Below, in pieces: positions 52,298 through 59,838 of a stretch of 64,000 bases of DNA. This DNA comes from a virus. The position numbers and the translations under genes are program-made. Positions within the stretch are counted from its first letter, which is position 1. Every line of letters starts with the position of its first letter. The stretch covers positions 1 to 64,000 of IMG/VR virus record IMGVR_UViG_3300027917_002335, one strand, 5' to 3'. The notes below the pieces were generated by a model. The model did not search any database, had not been told where the DNA came from, and worked only from the letters and a program-made list of their open reading frames with translations.

Positions 52298-54649
52298 TTA
52301 AATTAGTAAATACTTTTCCCTTGTATCAAAATTCTTCATATACAATAAATCGAAGACATCCATAAATAACTCTTTAAAATCTCCCGCTATTGCTACATCA
52401 ATTAACAATTTCAAAAGCGTAGATGTTTTAACCATTCTTTTATCCTTTGCTGATTCACTTAATCTTCTATATCTTGCATCCTCTTCAAATGTTTTGGTAA
52501 ACTTCGGCCACATATCAATATCTTTCTTTAACGGTTCAAATACAATATAAGAATCCCTATATTCGTGAAATGTTCTATCTCCATACTTCGTCCATTTTCT
52601 TACTGGAATTATATTTAGATTATTTGCCATTAATTTAGCTACTGAAACCATCGGTCTATGAATAATTACTCGTCTTCCATAAGTAGATTTACAAAATTCA
52701 GTAAGAGGCTTAATTAATAATCTCGTTAATTCGGTAGTATCATACACTAAATTCTTTCTTATATGCCATAATGTCTTCTTTGTTGAATCATACCTCTTTA
52801 ACCGTCTAGGCATATTATGTAGAGCCTTAATAGAAGCATGGTATTTCAAAGACAACGCTTTTTTATTAACCTCTTCGACCTCATCAGAGTCCAGAATCTT
52901 TTCAATTCCCAAAGTTTCTTCTACCAATGATTGTATGTCATCAGAGATTTCCTTCATCTTCTTTAGTTTTTCCTTCTTTATAAAATTAACAAGATAAGGT
53001 ATTTCTGCTTTACACCTAACTATTCCAGTATTTACTATCCTATAAACGGATTCAATAATGCTACTACTAACAGTTTCCAGAGGATCTTCTGACTCCAATC
53101 TTAATAAAACTGGTTCTAATGCTTTAAAAAGACTAGGTATCTTATATTTTGTTGCTTGGAAGAATATTTCTAAATCGGAATCTTTACATCCGCCAAACAA
53201 TTTCATGTGATTGCCCCCTGAGGATAATCCTCCATCTTTATTATATCTTACTTTATGATGGAAGCTACCCCACAAAGATAAATACTCGTTTTTCTTATGC
53301 TCTTTCTGTAATTGTTGTATACTTCCTACTCTCTTTTTAGGTGGAAAATATATCTGATAAGGGTTAATGGTTCGATATGTAAAGCCGTCAGAATTAAATG
53401 GATTATAATCTTTCTGAGCAGATAATCCAGTTAATTTCAATTTACTACAAAAAATAGCGTAATTCTGAGACATTCTAAATTGTGTGTTTATATCAGAATA
53501 ATATGGAAAATCAAAGTCGATCAGCACCTCAGCTTCGATTTCTAAGGGTTTTTTCGAAAGCCAACAATCTATTTTGTTTTCTAATCCTCTAATTGTCTTT
53601 TCGTTAAACCATTTTTTTGGAGCACAATAGTCGTAAATAAGATAGAACTTATTGCCTGTTGAGCCTGTTTTATATATCTTGACATTTGGATTCTCTTCCA
53701 TACTCTTCCATAAATCCATAGCTCTTTTCTTTCCTTGTTTATATGTTAAATCAACTGTAATTGTATTAAGATTAAAATCCTTTATATCTAAACAATCTAA
53801 CTCTTCCATATAATCTAAGCAAACACTAGGTTCTCTGATTAATTTTGTTATATCGTCTCTTGCGCTGTAAAATTCATCAGGCACATGACCATATTTCTCA
53901 TACAAAACAAATGCTTCAAAGTCTTTCCTTAATTGTTTGAGATACAATTTAATCATTTCGTCTTCCACTATGAATTTATTGTCAATTATATATTTTTTTA
54001 CATCGTCCGAAATTTTCGCCGATTCGAGATGCGAAAGGACCGTTGATTCTAATTTTACCAAATCTTTTTTAACATCTGCCTTCTTCCGTCTTGAGGCTCG
54101 GTTAATAATTGGATCGGATAATCTAACCATCTCTTCTCTCAGGTATTTATGATACTCCAACAAGTCTACTAACTCATAAGCATCTTGGTTAATTTCTTCA
54201 TAGCTTTTGTTTTTCTTCTTTATTCTATCATACCAAACTTCTTCGCTTGTCAATACCTTCTCATCTTTAATGTATTTATAATTGTCTATTAACCACATTG
54301 GAATATAAGTTTTTATTCTTTCATCAATACATCTTTCTACGCATTTAATTGCGTGATCGACTATTTTCTGAAAAGAAGCAACTTTCTTATTGTTCTTAAA
54401 TTTGTACCTTAGTTGTTTCTCTAACTCGTATCTAATAAGATTCTTGACATTATCAATAGACAAAACTCCTAGTATCTTCTTACTTGATCTTTTAGTAAAT
54501 GTATCAAAAAAGAAATCACAAGAAATTTTCGAACCATCTCTTAACCATTCGTTTATGATTTTTTTGATAGTTGCCTTATTACCAGCCATGATTTTCTTTG
54601 AAAGTTTGTCCAGCTCCTCATCTGGTATCTTCTTCATCTTTAGTTTCAA
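52298..54649 (-). CDS. Large unrecognised protein, possible primase-like core
   Basis: A 783-residue mostly helical protein. Residues 296-400 show TITVDLTYKQGKKRAMDLWK, then KTGSTGNKFYLIYDY and later VLIDFDFPYYSDINTQFRMS. That order is similar to archaeo-eukaryotic primases: acidic strand, SGxxGxH-like loop, second acidic strand and an R..S segment. However, the first DxD is incomplete and the loop lacks His, so this is only a suggestion. The TTG at 54649 and the ATG at 54637 are both possible starts. It is the largest gene of the middle region and may act in replication. Confidence 0.55.
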   Translation of the reverse strand: MKLKMKKIPDEELDKLSKKIMAGNKATIKKIINEWLRDGSKISCDFFFDTFTKRSSKKILGVLSIDNVKNLIRYELEKQLRYKFKNNKKVASFQKIVDHAIKCVERCIDERIKTYIPMWLIDNYKYIKDEKVLTSEEVWYDRIKKKNKSYEEINQDAYELVDLLEYHKYLREEMVRLSDPIINRASRRKKADVKKDLVKLESTVLSHLESAKISDDVKKYIIDNKFIVEDEMIKLYLKQLRKDFEAFVLYEKYGHVPDEFYSARDDITKLIREPSVCLDYMEELDCLDIKDFNLNTITVDLTYKQGKKRAMDLWKSMEENPNVKIYKTGSTGNKFYLIYDYCAPKKWFNEKTIRGLENKIDCWLSKKPLEIEAEVLIDFDFPYYSDINTQFRMSQNYAIFCSKLKLTGLSAQKDYNPFNSDGFTYRTINPYQIYFPPKKRVGSIQQLQKEHKKNEYLSLWGSFHHKVRYNKDGGLSSGGNHMKLFGGCKDSDLEIFFQATKYKIPSLFKALEPVLLRLESEDPLETVSSSIIESVYRIVNTGIVRCKAEIPYLVNFIKKEKLKKMKEISDDIQSLVEETLGIEKILDSDEVEEVNKKALSLKYHASIKALHNMPRRLKRYDSTKKTLWHIRKNLVYDTTELTRLLIKPLTEFCKSTYGRRVIIHRPMVSVAKLMANNLNIIPVRKWTKYGDRTFHEYRDSYIVFEPLKKDIDMWPKFTKTFEEDARYRRLSESAKDKRMVKTSTLLKLLIDVAIAGDFKELFMDVFDLLYMKNFDTREKYLLI

Positions 54650-54678
54650 AATCGTATTAGCTCTTAATTCCGTAAGCT

Positions 54679-54933
54679 CTATGCCTTCTCACCTCGCTTG
54701 TATAAGATATAAAATCTTACCATACAACCGACACACATTAAGCAATAAACAATTTCAAGGGATAGCATAAGATATAAGCCATTTTGATACGCTAATATTG
54801 CGTACAATCCGTTGGCTATGAATGCTATGAAATTGGTTATTATTTGTGTTTTAGGCTTGAGAATCCGTTTCGAAAAGCTAATGAAACCTAAAACGAAAAA
54901 CAAACCAGTGCCAATTATTTCAATGGTATTCAT
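54679..54933 (-). CDS. Three-helix membrane protein, 84 residues
   Basis: Three predicted membrane helices (about 3-20, 31-48 and 55-75) with a basic C-terminal tail RFYILYKRGEKA. The first helix pair resembles small PnuC- or YgjV-like inner membrane proteins, but no motif is decisive. GGAG precedes the ATG. It is the first gene behind the minus-strand promoter at 54999-55013. Confidence 0.55.
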   Translation of the reverse strand: MNTIEIIGTGLFFVLGFISFSKRILKPKTQIITNFIAFIANGLYAILAYQNGLYLMLSLEIVYCLMCVGCMVRFYILYKRGEKA

Positions 54934-55233
54934 TTTTTTTTCTCCATTGTTGGTAAATAGATAGTTTTTAGCGCTATCTATAATTAATATATAGCGTTCA
55001 TCCTATTTAAATCTTTCGATCTATATCTACTTTTGTTAAATTAATCGAAATGATTAGATCTTTAAATCTATTGACCAGATCGATTAGATCTTAAAAGATC
55101 AATATCGAAAAAGGTGTATAATGGCGCTTAGCTTAACCAGCTAGTTCTCTCCTAGCACGGATTAAGAGATCAACTTTCTCATATATATAGTATAGAAAGA
55201 AAAAATTTACTATAAAATTTGGAAAGAAGAATT
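54934..55233. other. Divergent intergenic control region, 300 nt
   Basis: No gene seen. It contains the minus-strand promoter, an inverted repeat CGCTAT/ATAGCG (54972-54977, 54991-54996), direct repeats GATTAGATCTT at 55052 and 55082 spaced by 30 nt, and a plus-strand TATA stretch CATATATATAG near 55180-55190 for the gene at 55234. CACGGATTAAGA here (55156-55167) recurs inverted near 47064-47075. Confidence 0.55.
54999..55013 (-). promoter_or_regulatory. Early promoter with TTTAAATAGGATG
   Basis: On the minus strand this reads GATTTAAATAGGATG, giving a TATA box about 70 nt ahead of the ATG at 54933. It shares TTTAAATAGGATG with the plus-strand promoter at 47435-47447. Confidence 0.55.
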
Positions 55234-55683
55234 ATGGCAAAATTAACCAAAGAACAGATCGATGCTCGTACCAAAGATTCGTCATACATCACTCTGGGAT
55301 CGAAGGATCATATCTCCAAGATTGTTATGCAATTACAGGAGAAGGATCAAGTAAGATGCTTTGCTAGTTCAAAGACGATTAAACCATTATCCCTAATCGA
55401 AGCACGCGGATTGGTTGGATGGTTCCCAAATCTTGATAAGATTGACAACCGACCCCTATCAAAGATTCCCTTAAAAGATTTGTATGGAATCATCCAATCC
55501 CAACTAAAAACAAACAAAGAATTTGCTAAGTTTGTTGAGGAAGCAGGGTATGGCGAAGAGGCAACTGTTTCTAAAGAGACGGATGTACCTGGTGATTTTT
55601 CACCAAGCGGTTTATGGGCAGTCCTGGACGATTTACTTCCAGATTTAGACCTAACTTCTCCACCTAAGAAGAAGAAGGAATAA
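55234..55683 (+). CDS. Hypothetical protein, 149 residues
   Basis: Starts MAKLTKEQIDARTKDSSYIT with GGAAAGAAG upstream; an earlier in-frame TTG at 55219 lies ahead of that site and is unlikely. Mixed alpha/beta; an acidic region ends in LDLTSPPKKKKE. It is the first gene of the right-hand early cluster. No family recognised. Confidence 0.6.
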   Translation: MAKLTKEQIDARTKDSSYITLGSKDHISKIVMQLQEKDQVRCFASSKTIKPLSLIEARGLVGWFPNLDKIDNRPLSKIPLKDLYGIIQSQLKTNKEFAKFVEEAGYGEEATVSKETDVPGDFSPSGLWAVLDDLLPDLDLTSPPKKKKE

Positions 55684-55717
55684 TTCTGTAAAAGTTGTCC
55701 AACTCAAATTTTAAAAT

Positions 55718-55735
55718 CTTTTTTTTTCTTTTTAT
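55718..55735 (+). terminator. T-rich terminator
   Basis: A run of ten T with a second run of five follows the gene at 55234-55683. It fits an archaeal terminator. The next gene starts only 13 nt later. Confidence 0.45.
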
Positions 55736-55747
55736 TGGTGATGTAAA

Positions 55748-56032
55748 ATGTTAGATAACAGAGAAGCATTAATGATTTTGGATGGATTATATGGTGCGGT
55801 TGAAGAAATAATTAAAAATACTAAGAATCAATTTCTACAAAACGACCTAGGTTTTTATATAATCCGACATCTGAAGATGGTACTTCTTAAACATGGAATA
55901 GACGAAGAGAAATTTTTCAAAGACTTTAATGGAGTAATCCTTGACAAGGAACATTTACAAAAATTTAAAAAAGAATGGAGGAAACAAATATGGAGTGCAA
56001 TTTTAAGTACCGTCAATTTAGAGAAAAAATAG
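55748..56032 (+). CDS. Hypothetical helical protein, 94 residues
   Basis: Starts MLDNREALMILDGLYGAVEE behind GGTGAT. Helical throughout, basic C-terminal half. Function unknown. Confidence 0.5.
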   Translation: MLDNREALMILDGLYGAVEEIIKNTKNQFLQNDLGFYIIRHLKMVLLKHGIDEEKFFKDFNGVILDKEHLQKFKKEWRKQIWSAILSTVNLEKK

Positions 56033-56154
56033 TCTTCTTTTTACAAAAATGGTATAGAAGGAGAGTATTAGCCTGTGAGCAAAGAAGAATAAAATTTGCG
56101 AATAAATTCTACTCACTCGGCGGTGGCTTAATATCGGATGTGAAATATAGATGA
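55990..56154 (+). CDS. Basic microprotein, 54 residues
   Basis: Starts MECNFKYRQFREKIVFFLQK and is rich in Arg and Lys (WYRRRVLACEQRRIKF). TGGAGGA lies 8 nt ahead, inside the preceding gene. Overlaps both neighbours. Nucleic acid binding is possible. Confidence 0.45.
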   Translation: MECNFKYRQFREKIVFFLQKWYRRRVLACEQRRIKFANKFYSLGGGLISDVKYR

Positions 56155-56348
56155 CTGAATCAAACGAAATTACATTTGGATTTGGTATTTTCCACTTTAT
56201 ATTTCTTATAGTCTTCTTCTGTGTGTTTTGGGGAAGGCAATTCGGAGCAATATATGTTTGGGAAATTTTTATGCTATATCTCTATTGCGTAATAATACCT
56301 ATACTAGTTATAATAATAATAATTTTTATAATGTGGGTGTTAAATTGA
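56151..56348 (+). CDS. Membrane microprotein, 65 residues
   Basis: Two hydrophobic helices (about 9-27 and 37-63) and very few charges. ATG overlaps the previous stop as ATGA. Function unknown. Confidence 0.5.
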   Translation: MTESNEITFGFGIFHFIFLIVFFCVFWGRQFGAIYVWEIFMLYLYCVIIPILVIIIIIFIMWVLN

Positions 56349-56533
56349 AAGTAAAAGCATTTAGCTCTAGCTCGTTTATGGAATTGACAAAAAAAATAAA
56401 CGATTTCTTTAATGGATTAGAAGAATATGCAATTTGGCACATCTCAAACATTATTGAAGTGGAAGAACGACACATGAATAAATACTTTAAAATTTTAATC
56501 TTCTACGATGAAGAAGTGGAAGAACTCAAATAA
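56345..56533 (+). CDS. Small KVKxFSxxSFxELxxKIN-type protein
   Basis: The likely start is the TTG at 56345, overlapping the previous TGA, giving MKVKAFSSSSFMELTKKIND followed by a beta-rich end ILIFYDEEVEEL. Small proteins of this pattern are common in tailed viruses of bacteria and archaea. Function unknown. A longer frame from 56228 is a shadow of the preceding gene. Confidence 0.45.
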   Translation: MKVKAFSSSSFMELTKKINDFFNGLEEYAIWHISNIIEVEERHMNKYFKILIFYDEEVEELK

Positions 56534-56550
56534 TCTTTTTTTTTAATTAA

Positions 56551-56622
56551 GGGCTCGTAGTAAAGCGGAATTACATCTCCTTTGCACGGAGAAGAGCGAG
56601 GGTTCAAATCCTTCCGAGTCCA
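56551..56622 (+). tRNA. tRNA-Ala (anticodon UGC)
   Basis: A full cloverleaf can be drawn. The acceptor GGGCUCG pairs with CGAGUCC, with the third pair G-U, the G3:U70 identity element of tRNA-Ala. The D-arm is GUAAAGCGGAAUUAC, the anticodon arm UCUCC-UUUGCAC-GGAGA, and the T-arm GAGGG-UUCAAAU-CCUUC. No CCA is encoded. A viral tRNA-Ala may help decode GCA. Confidence 0.88.
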
Positions 56623-56629
56623 TAAAAAA

Positions 56630-56700
56630 GGGAGAGTAGTTTAAAGGTAGAACAGACAGCGTGAGAGCTGTTAACGAGGGCTCAATTCCCTCCTCTCCCA
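56630..56700 (+). tRNA. tRNA-like gene with non-standard anticodon arm
   Basis: Acceptor GGGAGAG/CUCUCCC, D-arm GUUUAAAGGUAGAAC and T-arm GAGGG-CUCAAUU-CCCUC are good. The anticodon arm GACAG...CUGUU leaves an 8-nt loop (CGUGAGAG) with a 3-nt variable loop, or a 6-nt loop if a C-G pair is added. The anticodon could be GAG (if U33 is kept) or GUG, and neither can be fixed. T54 is C. It could be a diverged or degenerate tRNA or one that reads a shifted frame. Confidence 0.6.
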
Positions 56701-56715
56701 ATTAAGGTGATAATT

Positions 56716-56865
56716 ATGATTTGGTATTGTGATAATTGTGGAACTGAAATCAAAGAAGGAGAAGACTTTTACACAGTTGAAAGCCGTAAAATGGGAAAGG
56801 ACGGCGAAATCGAAGAGTTTGAAAGTGTTCTCTTTATTTGTAAAAATTGTTTAAATATAGCGTGA
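56716..56865 (+). CDS. Zinc-ribbon microprotein, 49 residues
   Basis: CDNC at residues 5-8 and CKNC at 42-45 form a zinc ribbon around a short acidic beta-hairpin. AAGGTGAT precedes the ATG. It overlaps neither the tRNA nor the next gene. Function unknown. Confidence 0.6.
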   Translation: MIWYCDNCGTEIKEGEDFYTVESRKMGKDGEIEEFESVLFICKNCLNIA

Positions 56866-56869
56866 TATA

Positions 56870-57277
56870 ATGACAGAAGAAAAGAAAGAATCAATAATGG
56901 ACAAAGAAGTTGAAGACTTTTTTGAAAAATATAAAGAACAAACCAATAAGATGCAAGGTTTGTTTTTCCATTTTGGTAGATTTTATCAAGTCTACACTCA
57001 AGTACCATCACAAGCTATGGCAATCCTCTACGAAGAGATTTTTAAAGTTCACGAAGCACTACTCGGAACTTTTTTGGAAGAAGAAAAAGAAAAATTCCAA
57101 AAGATTAAAGACACAATGAAAGAATCTCTTACTACATTAATTGGATTGATTGATAAATTAGATCCAGAAGAAATGAAAGAGGAATGTAAAGCTAGGTTAG
57201 ATGTTATTAAGAAAGCTATACCTCTGATGGAAGAATTTTTCAAAAAAGAACAACGAAGAGATAATCTTTATATTTAG
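56870..57277 (+). CDS. Hypothetical helical protein, 135 residues
   Basis: Starts MTEEKKESIMDKEVEDFFEK. Helical, lysine- and glutamate-rich, with a coiled-coil centre. No family recognised. Confidence 0.5.
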   Translation: MTEEKKESIMDKEVEDFFEKYKEQTNKMQGLFFHFGRFYQVYTQVPSQAMAILYEEIFKVHEALLGTFLEEEKEKFQKIKDTMKESLTTLIGLIDKLDPEEMKEECKARLDVIKKAIPLMEEFFKKEQRRDNLYI

Positions 57278-57286
57278 GTGATTTTT

Positions 57287-57622
57287 TTGACATTTAAAGG
57301 AAAAATTACTCATGTTCCGCCAGTACTCTTGGACTTAAAAACATATTTTCAGAGAGAAATTCGAACTGCAAAAGCATGTAATTGGCGGGAAGATGGAAAG
57401 TGGTATATTTGGATTAATTTAGATAAAATTCACGGTAACAGCAGTTTAAGGAAGATTGTAGAAGATATTAATGATCTCTACATACAAGAATTACTCTGCG
57501 TTATAATACGAGGAAATACTGTAGGAGAAATTCCTCCCTGTGAAAGTGATGAATTTACTGCTAAAGTATATTGTTCTTGTTATCAACCAAGAATGTTTTT
57601 AAAAATAAGTGAAAAATTATGA
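57287..57622 (+). CDS. Hypothetical protein, 111 residues
   Basis: TTG at 57287 with AGGTGA 6 nt ahead is the likely start; a GTG at 57278 is part of that ribosome site. Four cysteines in the last half, two in CSCY. No family recognised. Confidence 0.5.
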   Translation: MTFKGKITHVPPVLLDLKTYFQREIRTAKACNWREDGKWYIWINLDKIHGNSSLRKIVEDINDLYIQELLCVIIRGNTVGEIPPCESDEFTAKVYCSCYQPRMFLKISEKL

Positions 57623-57894
57623 CTCATTTAAAAAAAGTTAGTAGAGAAGATCCAATGTTCTCAGGCAGAGCAATCTATTTTCAACCAATTTTGAAAGATG
57701 GTTCACCTGGTATTCCAGAAAAAATAGCAGATGTACCAGATAATGACATTATTTGTGACGGTTGTAATAATCTAATAGAAGATGACGAAGTTTACCTTCT
57801 TATTCTCCAAGAAGGAGATGAAGAGCCTAGAATTTGGGGAACTCAATGTAAAGAATGTGTTGAAGAATACTATTCTGAGCTTGAAGTAAAATGA
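57619..57894 (+). CDS. Zinc-binding protein, 91 residues
   Basis: CDGC at residues 46-49 and CKEC at about 77-80 form a zinc ribbon in the C-terminal half, with an acidic loop between. ATG overlaps the previous stop as ATGA. Function unknown. Confidence 0.58.
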   Translation: MTHLKKVSREDPMFSGRAIYFQPILKDGSPGIPEKIADVPDNDIICDGCNNLIEDDEVYLLILQEGDEEPRIWGTQCKECVEEYYSELEVK

Positions 57895-58163
57895 TATTAC
57901 AAAATTTTGGAAAGGTAACGCTCGAAGAGGCGGGTAATGGTAGATACATTGTTGCGGAAATTGACACAGAAGTTAAATACATTAAAGATAGGCTTAAAAT
58001 GATAGGTATTTATGAAGGAGCCTATATTGAGAAAGAATGGACACAAGAAGGAACTGGTGTGTTTATTATAATTAACAGAGAAACTAAACTAATAGGAATG
58101 GGCGTAGCAAAACAAATTATGGTAAAAGATTATAATAATCCTTTTGCTAGGGATATAGAATGA
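57891..58163 (+). CDS. FeoA-like SH3 domain protein
   Basis: A 90-residue protein in which RLKMIGIYEGAYIEKEW, FIIINRETKLIGMGVAKQIM follow the FeoA-type pattern of LxxxGIxxGxxI, a beta-barrel and a final helix with A..I.V. FeoA domains bind partner proteins, for example in iron regulation. The viral role is unknown; protein binding or regulation is possible. Confidence 0.55.
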   Translation: MILQNFGKVTLEEAGNGRYIVAEIDTEVKYIKDRLKMIGIYEGAYIEKEWTQEGTGVFIIINRETKLIGMGVAKQIMVKDYNNPFARDIE

Positions 58164-58273
58164 CACACACATATTTTGGAAGAGACCATCTGGGGCATAA
58201 TGGAGTCGAAGGATGGTATGGCTTACCTAGTGTCTTTGGAGATATACTCCATTCGTCCAAAAAGAAAAGGTGA
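58160..58273 (+). CDS. Aromatic-rich microprotein, 37 residues
   Basis: ATG overlapping the previous stop. MTHTYFGRDHLGHNGVEGWY continues to a KKKR end. Size is small and confidence is low; the overlap geometry is the main support. Confidence 0.4.
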   Translation: MTHTYFGRDHLGHNGVEGWYGLPSVFGDILHSSKKKR

Positions 58274-58729
58274 CAGAAATTTTCTTTCGGTTTTTTAAGG
58301 TTTCAGAGCTGATGGTAGTACCGAAGTTTTTTGCCGAACAAAAAACGATAAAACAGAGACAGGAGTAAACTTTCGTCAGTTTTAAATACTCTAACAAGAA
58401 AGCTGTCTCAAATTGCGTATTGAAGCAACGCGTTATAAGAACAGAAGGTTAAGTTTATATCCTCAGCTTCCAAAAAAACTCAACTACTCATTGTCCCGTT
58501 CGTAAGTCGTAGAGAGAGAAATGTGAATGAGTGAGTAAATCGTTAGATGAAAGCGGAATTCCATTTGGCCGGACGCAATACGGTGGAGAGGTGAGTAGTT
58601 CAAACAATAAGTCGTACCCTGAGGGCGTAGGCTTAGTCTACATTGATGGGTTCTATAACAAATGAGATGACAGGTCCAATCTCAGCGAGTTATTGGATAT
58701 GATGGGTTAATATATAGAGGTGTATAAGA
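58274..58729 (+). ncRNA. Non-coding stretch, candidate structured RNA or long leader
   Basis: No frame longer than about 18 codons is open. It has two TATA-like sites (TTTTAAATACTC near 58381 and GTTTATATCC near 58453), and above-average G+C toward the 3' end. Hairpins visible by eye are CCAAUCUC-AGC-GAGUUAUUGG (58676-58696), GUAGGCUUAGUCUAC (58627-58641) and CCCUGAGGG. GAGAU (58664-58668) can pair with AUCUC (58679-58683) instead of the first hairpin, a switch-like choice. It ends right at the ribosome site of the gene at 58730. Confidence 0.4.
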
Positions 58730-59299
58730 ATGGATTTAGACAAAGAGTTTGAATTGTATCGGAAGTTGGAAGTAATGGCTTTTCGTTACTTTCGTATGGC
58801 AGAATTCTTAGAAATCTGCCTAAAAACGAACTTGAAATTAAAAGATGAACTCGGCACTATCCTTGATCCTAAAGGATACCGAAAACTGTCGTTCTTAGAA
58901 GGCAATAAATACTTTAAAGGATCGATACATATCCCTCACAATCCTTTTTACAATAATACCGAAGATCAACAACTTTGGAGAACGATCTATCCCGAAGACT
59001 TTACTTGGGTTACAAACACTAAGAAAGATATTGTTAAAGCATATCAAGAAGTGTGGCGCAGAATCAATGAAATTAAATTCTGGTTAGGAATTACTAAAGA
59101 CACGCAATTTTGCGGGATTAGATTAGAGAGCAGATTAACCACATTATTGGAGAATCTACTCCGCACTAATATCCCTGAATTTAGATATGATTTTGAATTC
59201 ACAATTTTCTATGAAATTGACAGATACACAATTCAGAGATTCCTTAGAGTTATGAAAAATAGAAGCAGAAAAGGAAGGGTGATTCAACTAATAAAATGA
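58730..59299 (+). CDS. Hypothetical protein, 189 residues
   Basis: Starts MDLDKEFELYRKLEVMAFRY behind TAGAGGTG. Helical N-terminus, basic C-terminus ending MKNRSRKGRVIQLIK. It is the first gene after the long non-coding stretch, so its expression may be controlled by that RNA. No family recognised. Confidence 0.58.
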   Translation: MDLDKEFELYRKLEVMAFRYFRMAEFLEICLKTNLKLKDELGTILDPKGYRKLSFLEGNKYFKGSIHIPHNPFYNNTEDQQLWRTIYPEDFTWVTNTKKDIVKAYQEVWRRINEIKFWLGITKDTQFCGIRLESRLTTLLENLLRTNIPEFRYDFEFTIFYEIDRYTIQRFLRVMKNRSRKGRVIQLIK

Positions 59300-59427
59300 T
59301 AATTTGTAGCGAATGTGGTTTTACATTGGAGGAGGATAAAGCAGGAATGCATTATTGTCCTCAATGTGATATCGAACAATGGTTTTGGGAAGAACCTGAC
59401 GACGACGATTATTTCAAGTTCACATAA
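59296..59427 (+). CDS. Zinc-ribbon microprotein, 43 residues
   Basis: CSEC at residues 4-7 and CPQC at 21-24 form a compact zinc ribbon followed by an acidic, aromatic tail (WFWEEPDDDDYFKF). ATG overlaps the previous stop as ATGA. Function unknown. Confidence 0.58.
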   Translation: MIICSECGFTLEEDKAGMHYCPQCDIEQWFWEEPDDDDYFKFT

Positions 59428-59682
59428 ATGGGTGTAGGAAATAGATCTAAAAGATCGACTCAGATTTTCGGGTTTTGATATCAGATAAACAAATTTGTGA
59501 TAGTTAGAAAGATTCTACTCGCATTTTGGGATTTTTAAAGTCATTTGAAAATCTGATATCAGATATTCAAAATCTGAATTTCTGAGTTTATGTTTTTATT
59601 TATCAATTTCGATTTACATTAATTCCCCATATATATTAGTGGGATAAATGTAATTTAAAATCGATCAATGTTTTGATTAACT
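59428..59682. other. Intergenic control region, 255 nt
   Basis: No gene seen. TTGATATCAGATA at 59475-59487 recurs as CTGATATCAGATAT at 59553-59566, 78 nt apart. AGATCTAAAAGATCG at about 59444-59458 is an inverted pair. The right part is copy B of the promoter/palindrome element. Confidence 0.55.
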
Positions 59683-59689
59683 ATGAATG
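59616..59689 (+). repeat. Promoter/palindrome element, copy B
   Basis: ACATTAATTCCCC, a TATATATA core, and GTGGGATAAATGT. It aligns without gaps with 46050-46123 at about 70% identity. The TATA box would start transcription near 59660, ahead of the microprotein ATG at 59683. Confidence 0.55.
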
Positions 59690-59838
59690 AAAAAAATAAA
59701 ATTTGTCCATTCTTAATATTTCACAAGGAGCCTATTCCTTTTGAATATTGTGGATTGGAAAAGATAAAATATAAGGCAATCTGTAAAAATGGTAAATGGA
59801 GGAAATGTAGATTTGTCGTTTCTAATAGTAAAAAATAA
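59683..59838 (+). CDS. Cysteine-containing microprotein, 51 residues
   Basis: Starts MNEKNKICPFLIFHKEPIPF and carries cysteines at 8, 23, 34 and 42, spacing compatible with a small zinc fold. It lies directly behind repeat copy B with almost no leader. The next gene starts inside its 3' end. Confidence 0.5.
   Translation: MNEKNKICPFLIFHKEPIPFEYCGLEKIKYKAICKNGKWRKCRFVVSNSKK

Noticed and set aside
56228-56344. N-terminal extension of the gene ending at 56533
   Set aside because: The extension lies within the preceding membrane protein gene and is low complexity (poly-Asn/Tyr). The TTG at 56345 fits the family start better.
56630-56700. Naming the second tRNA as tRNA-His or tRNA-Leu
   Set aside because: A GUG reading would lack U33, and the base opposite the G before the acceptor is A rather than C. 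A GAG reading would need the long variable arm of tRNA-Leu, which is absent.
58274-58729. RNase P RNA, group I intron or tRNA in the non-coding stretch
   Set aside because: The conserved core sequences of RNase P RNA and of group I introns were not found and no cloverleaf can be drawn.
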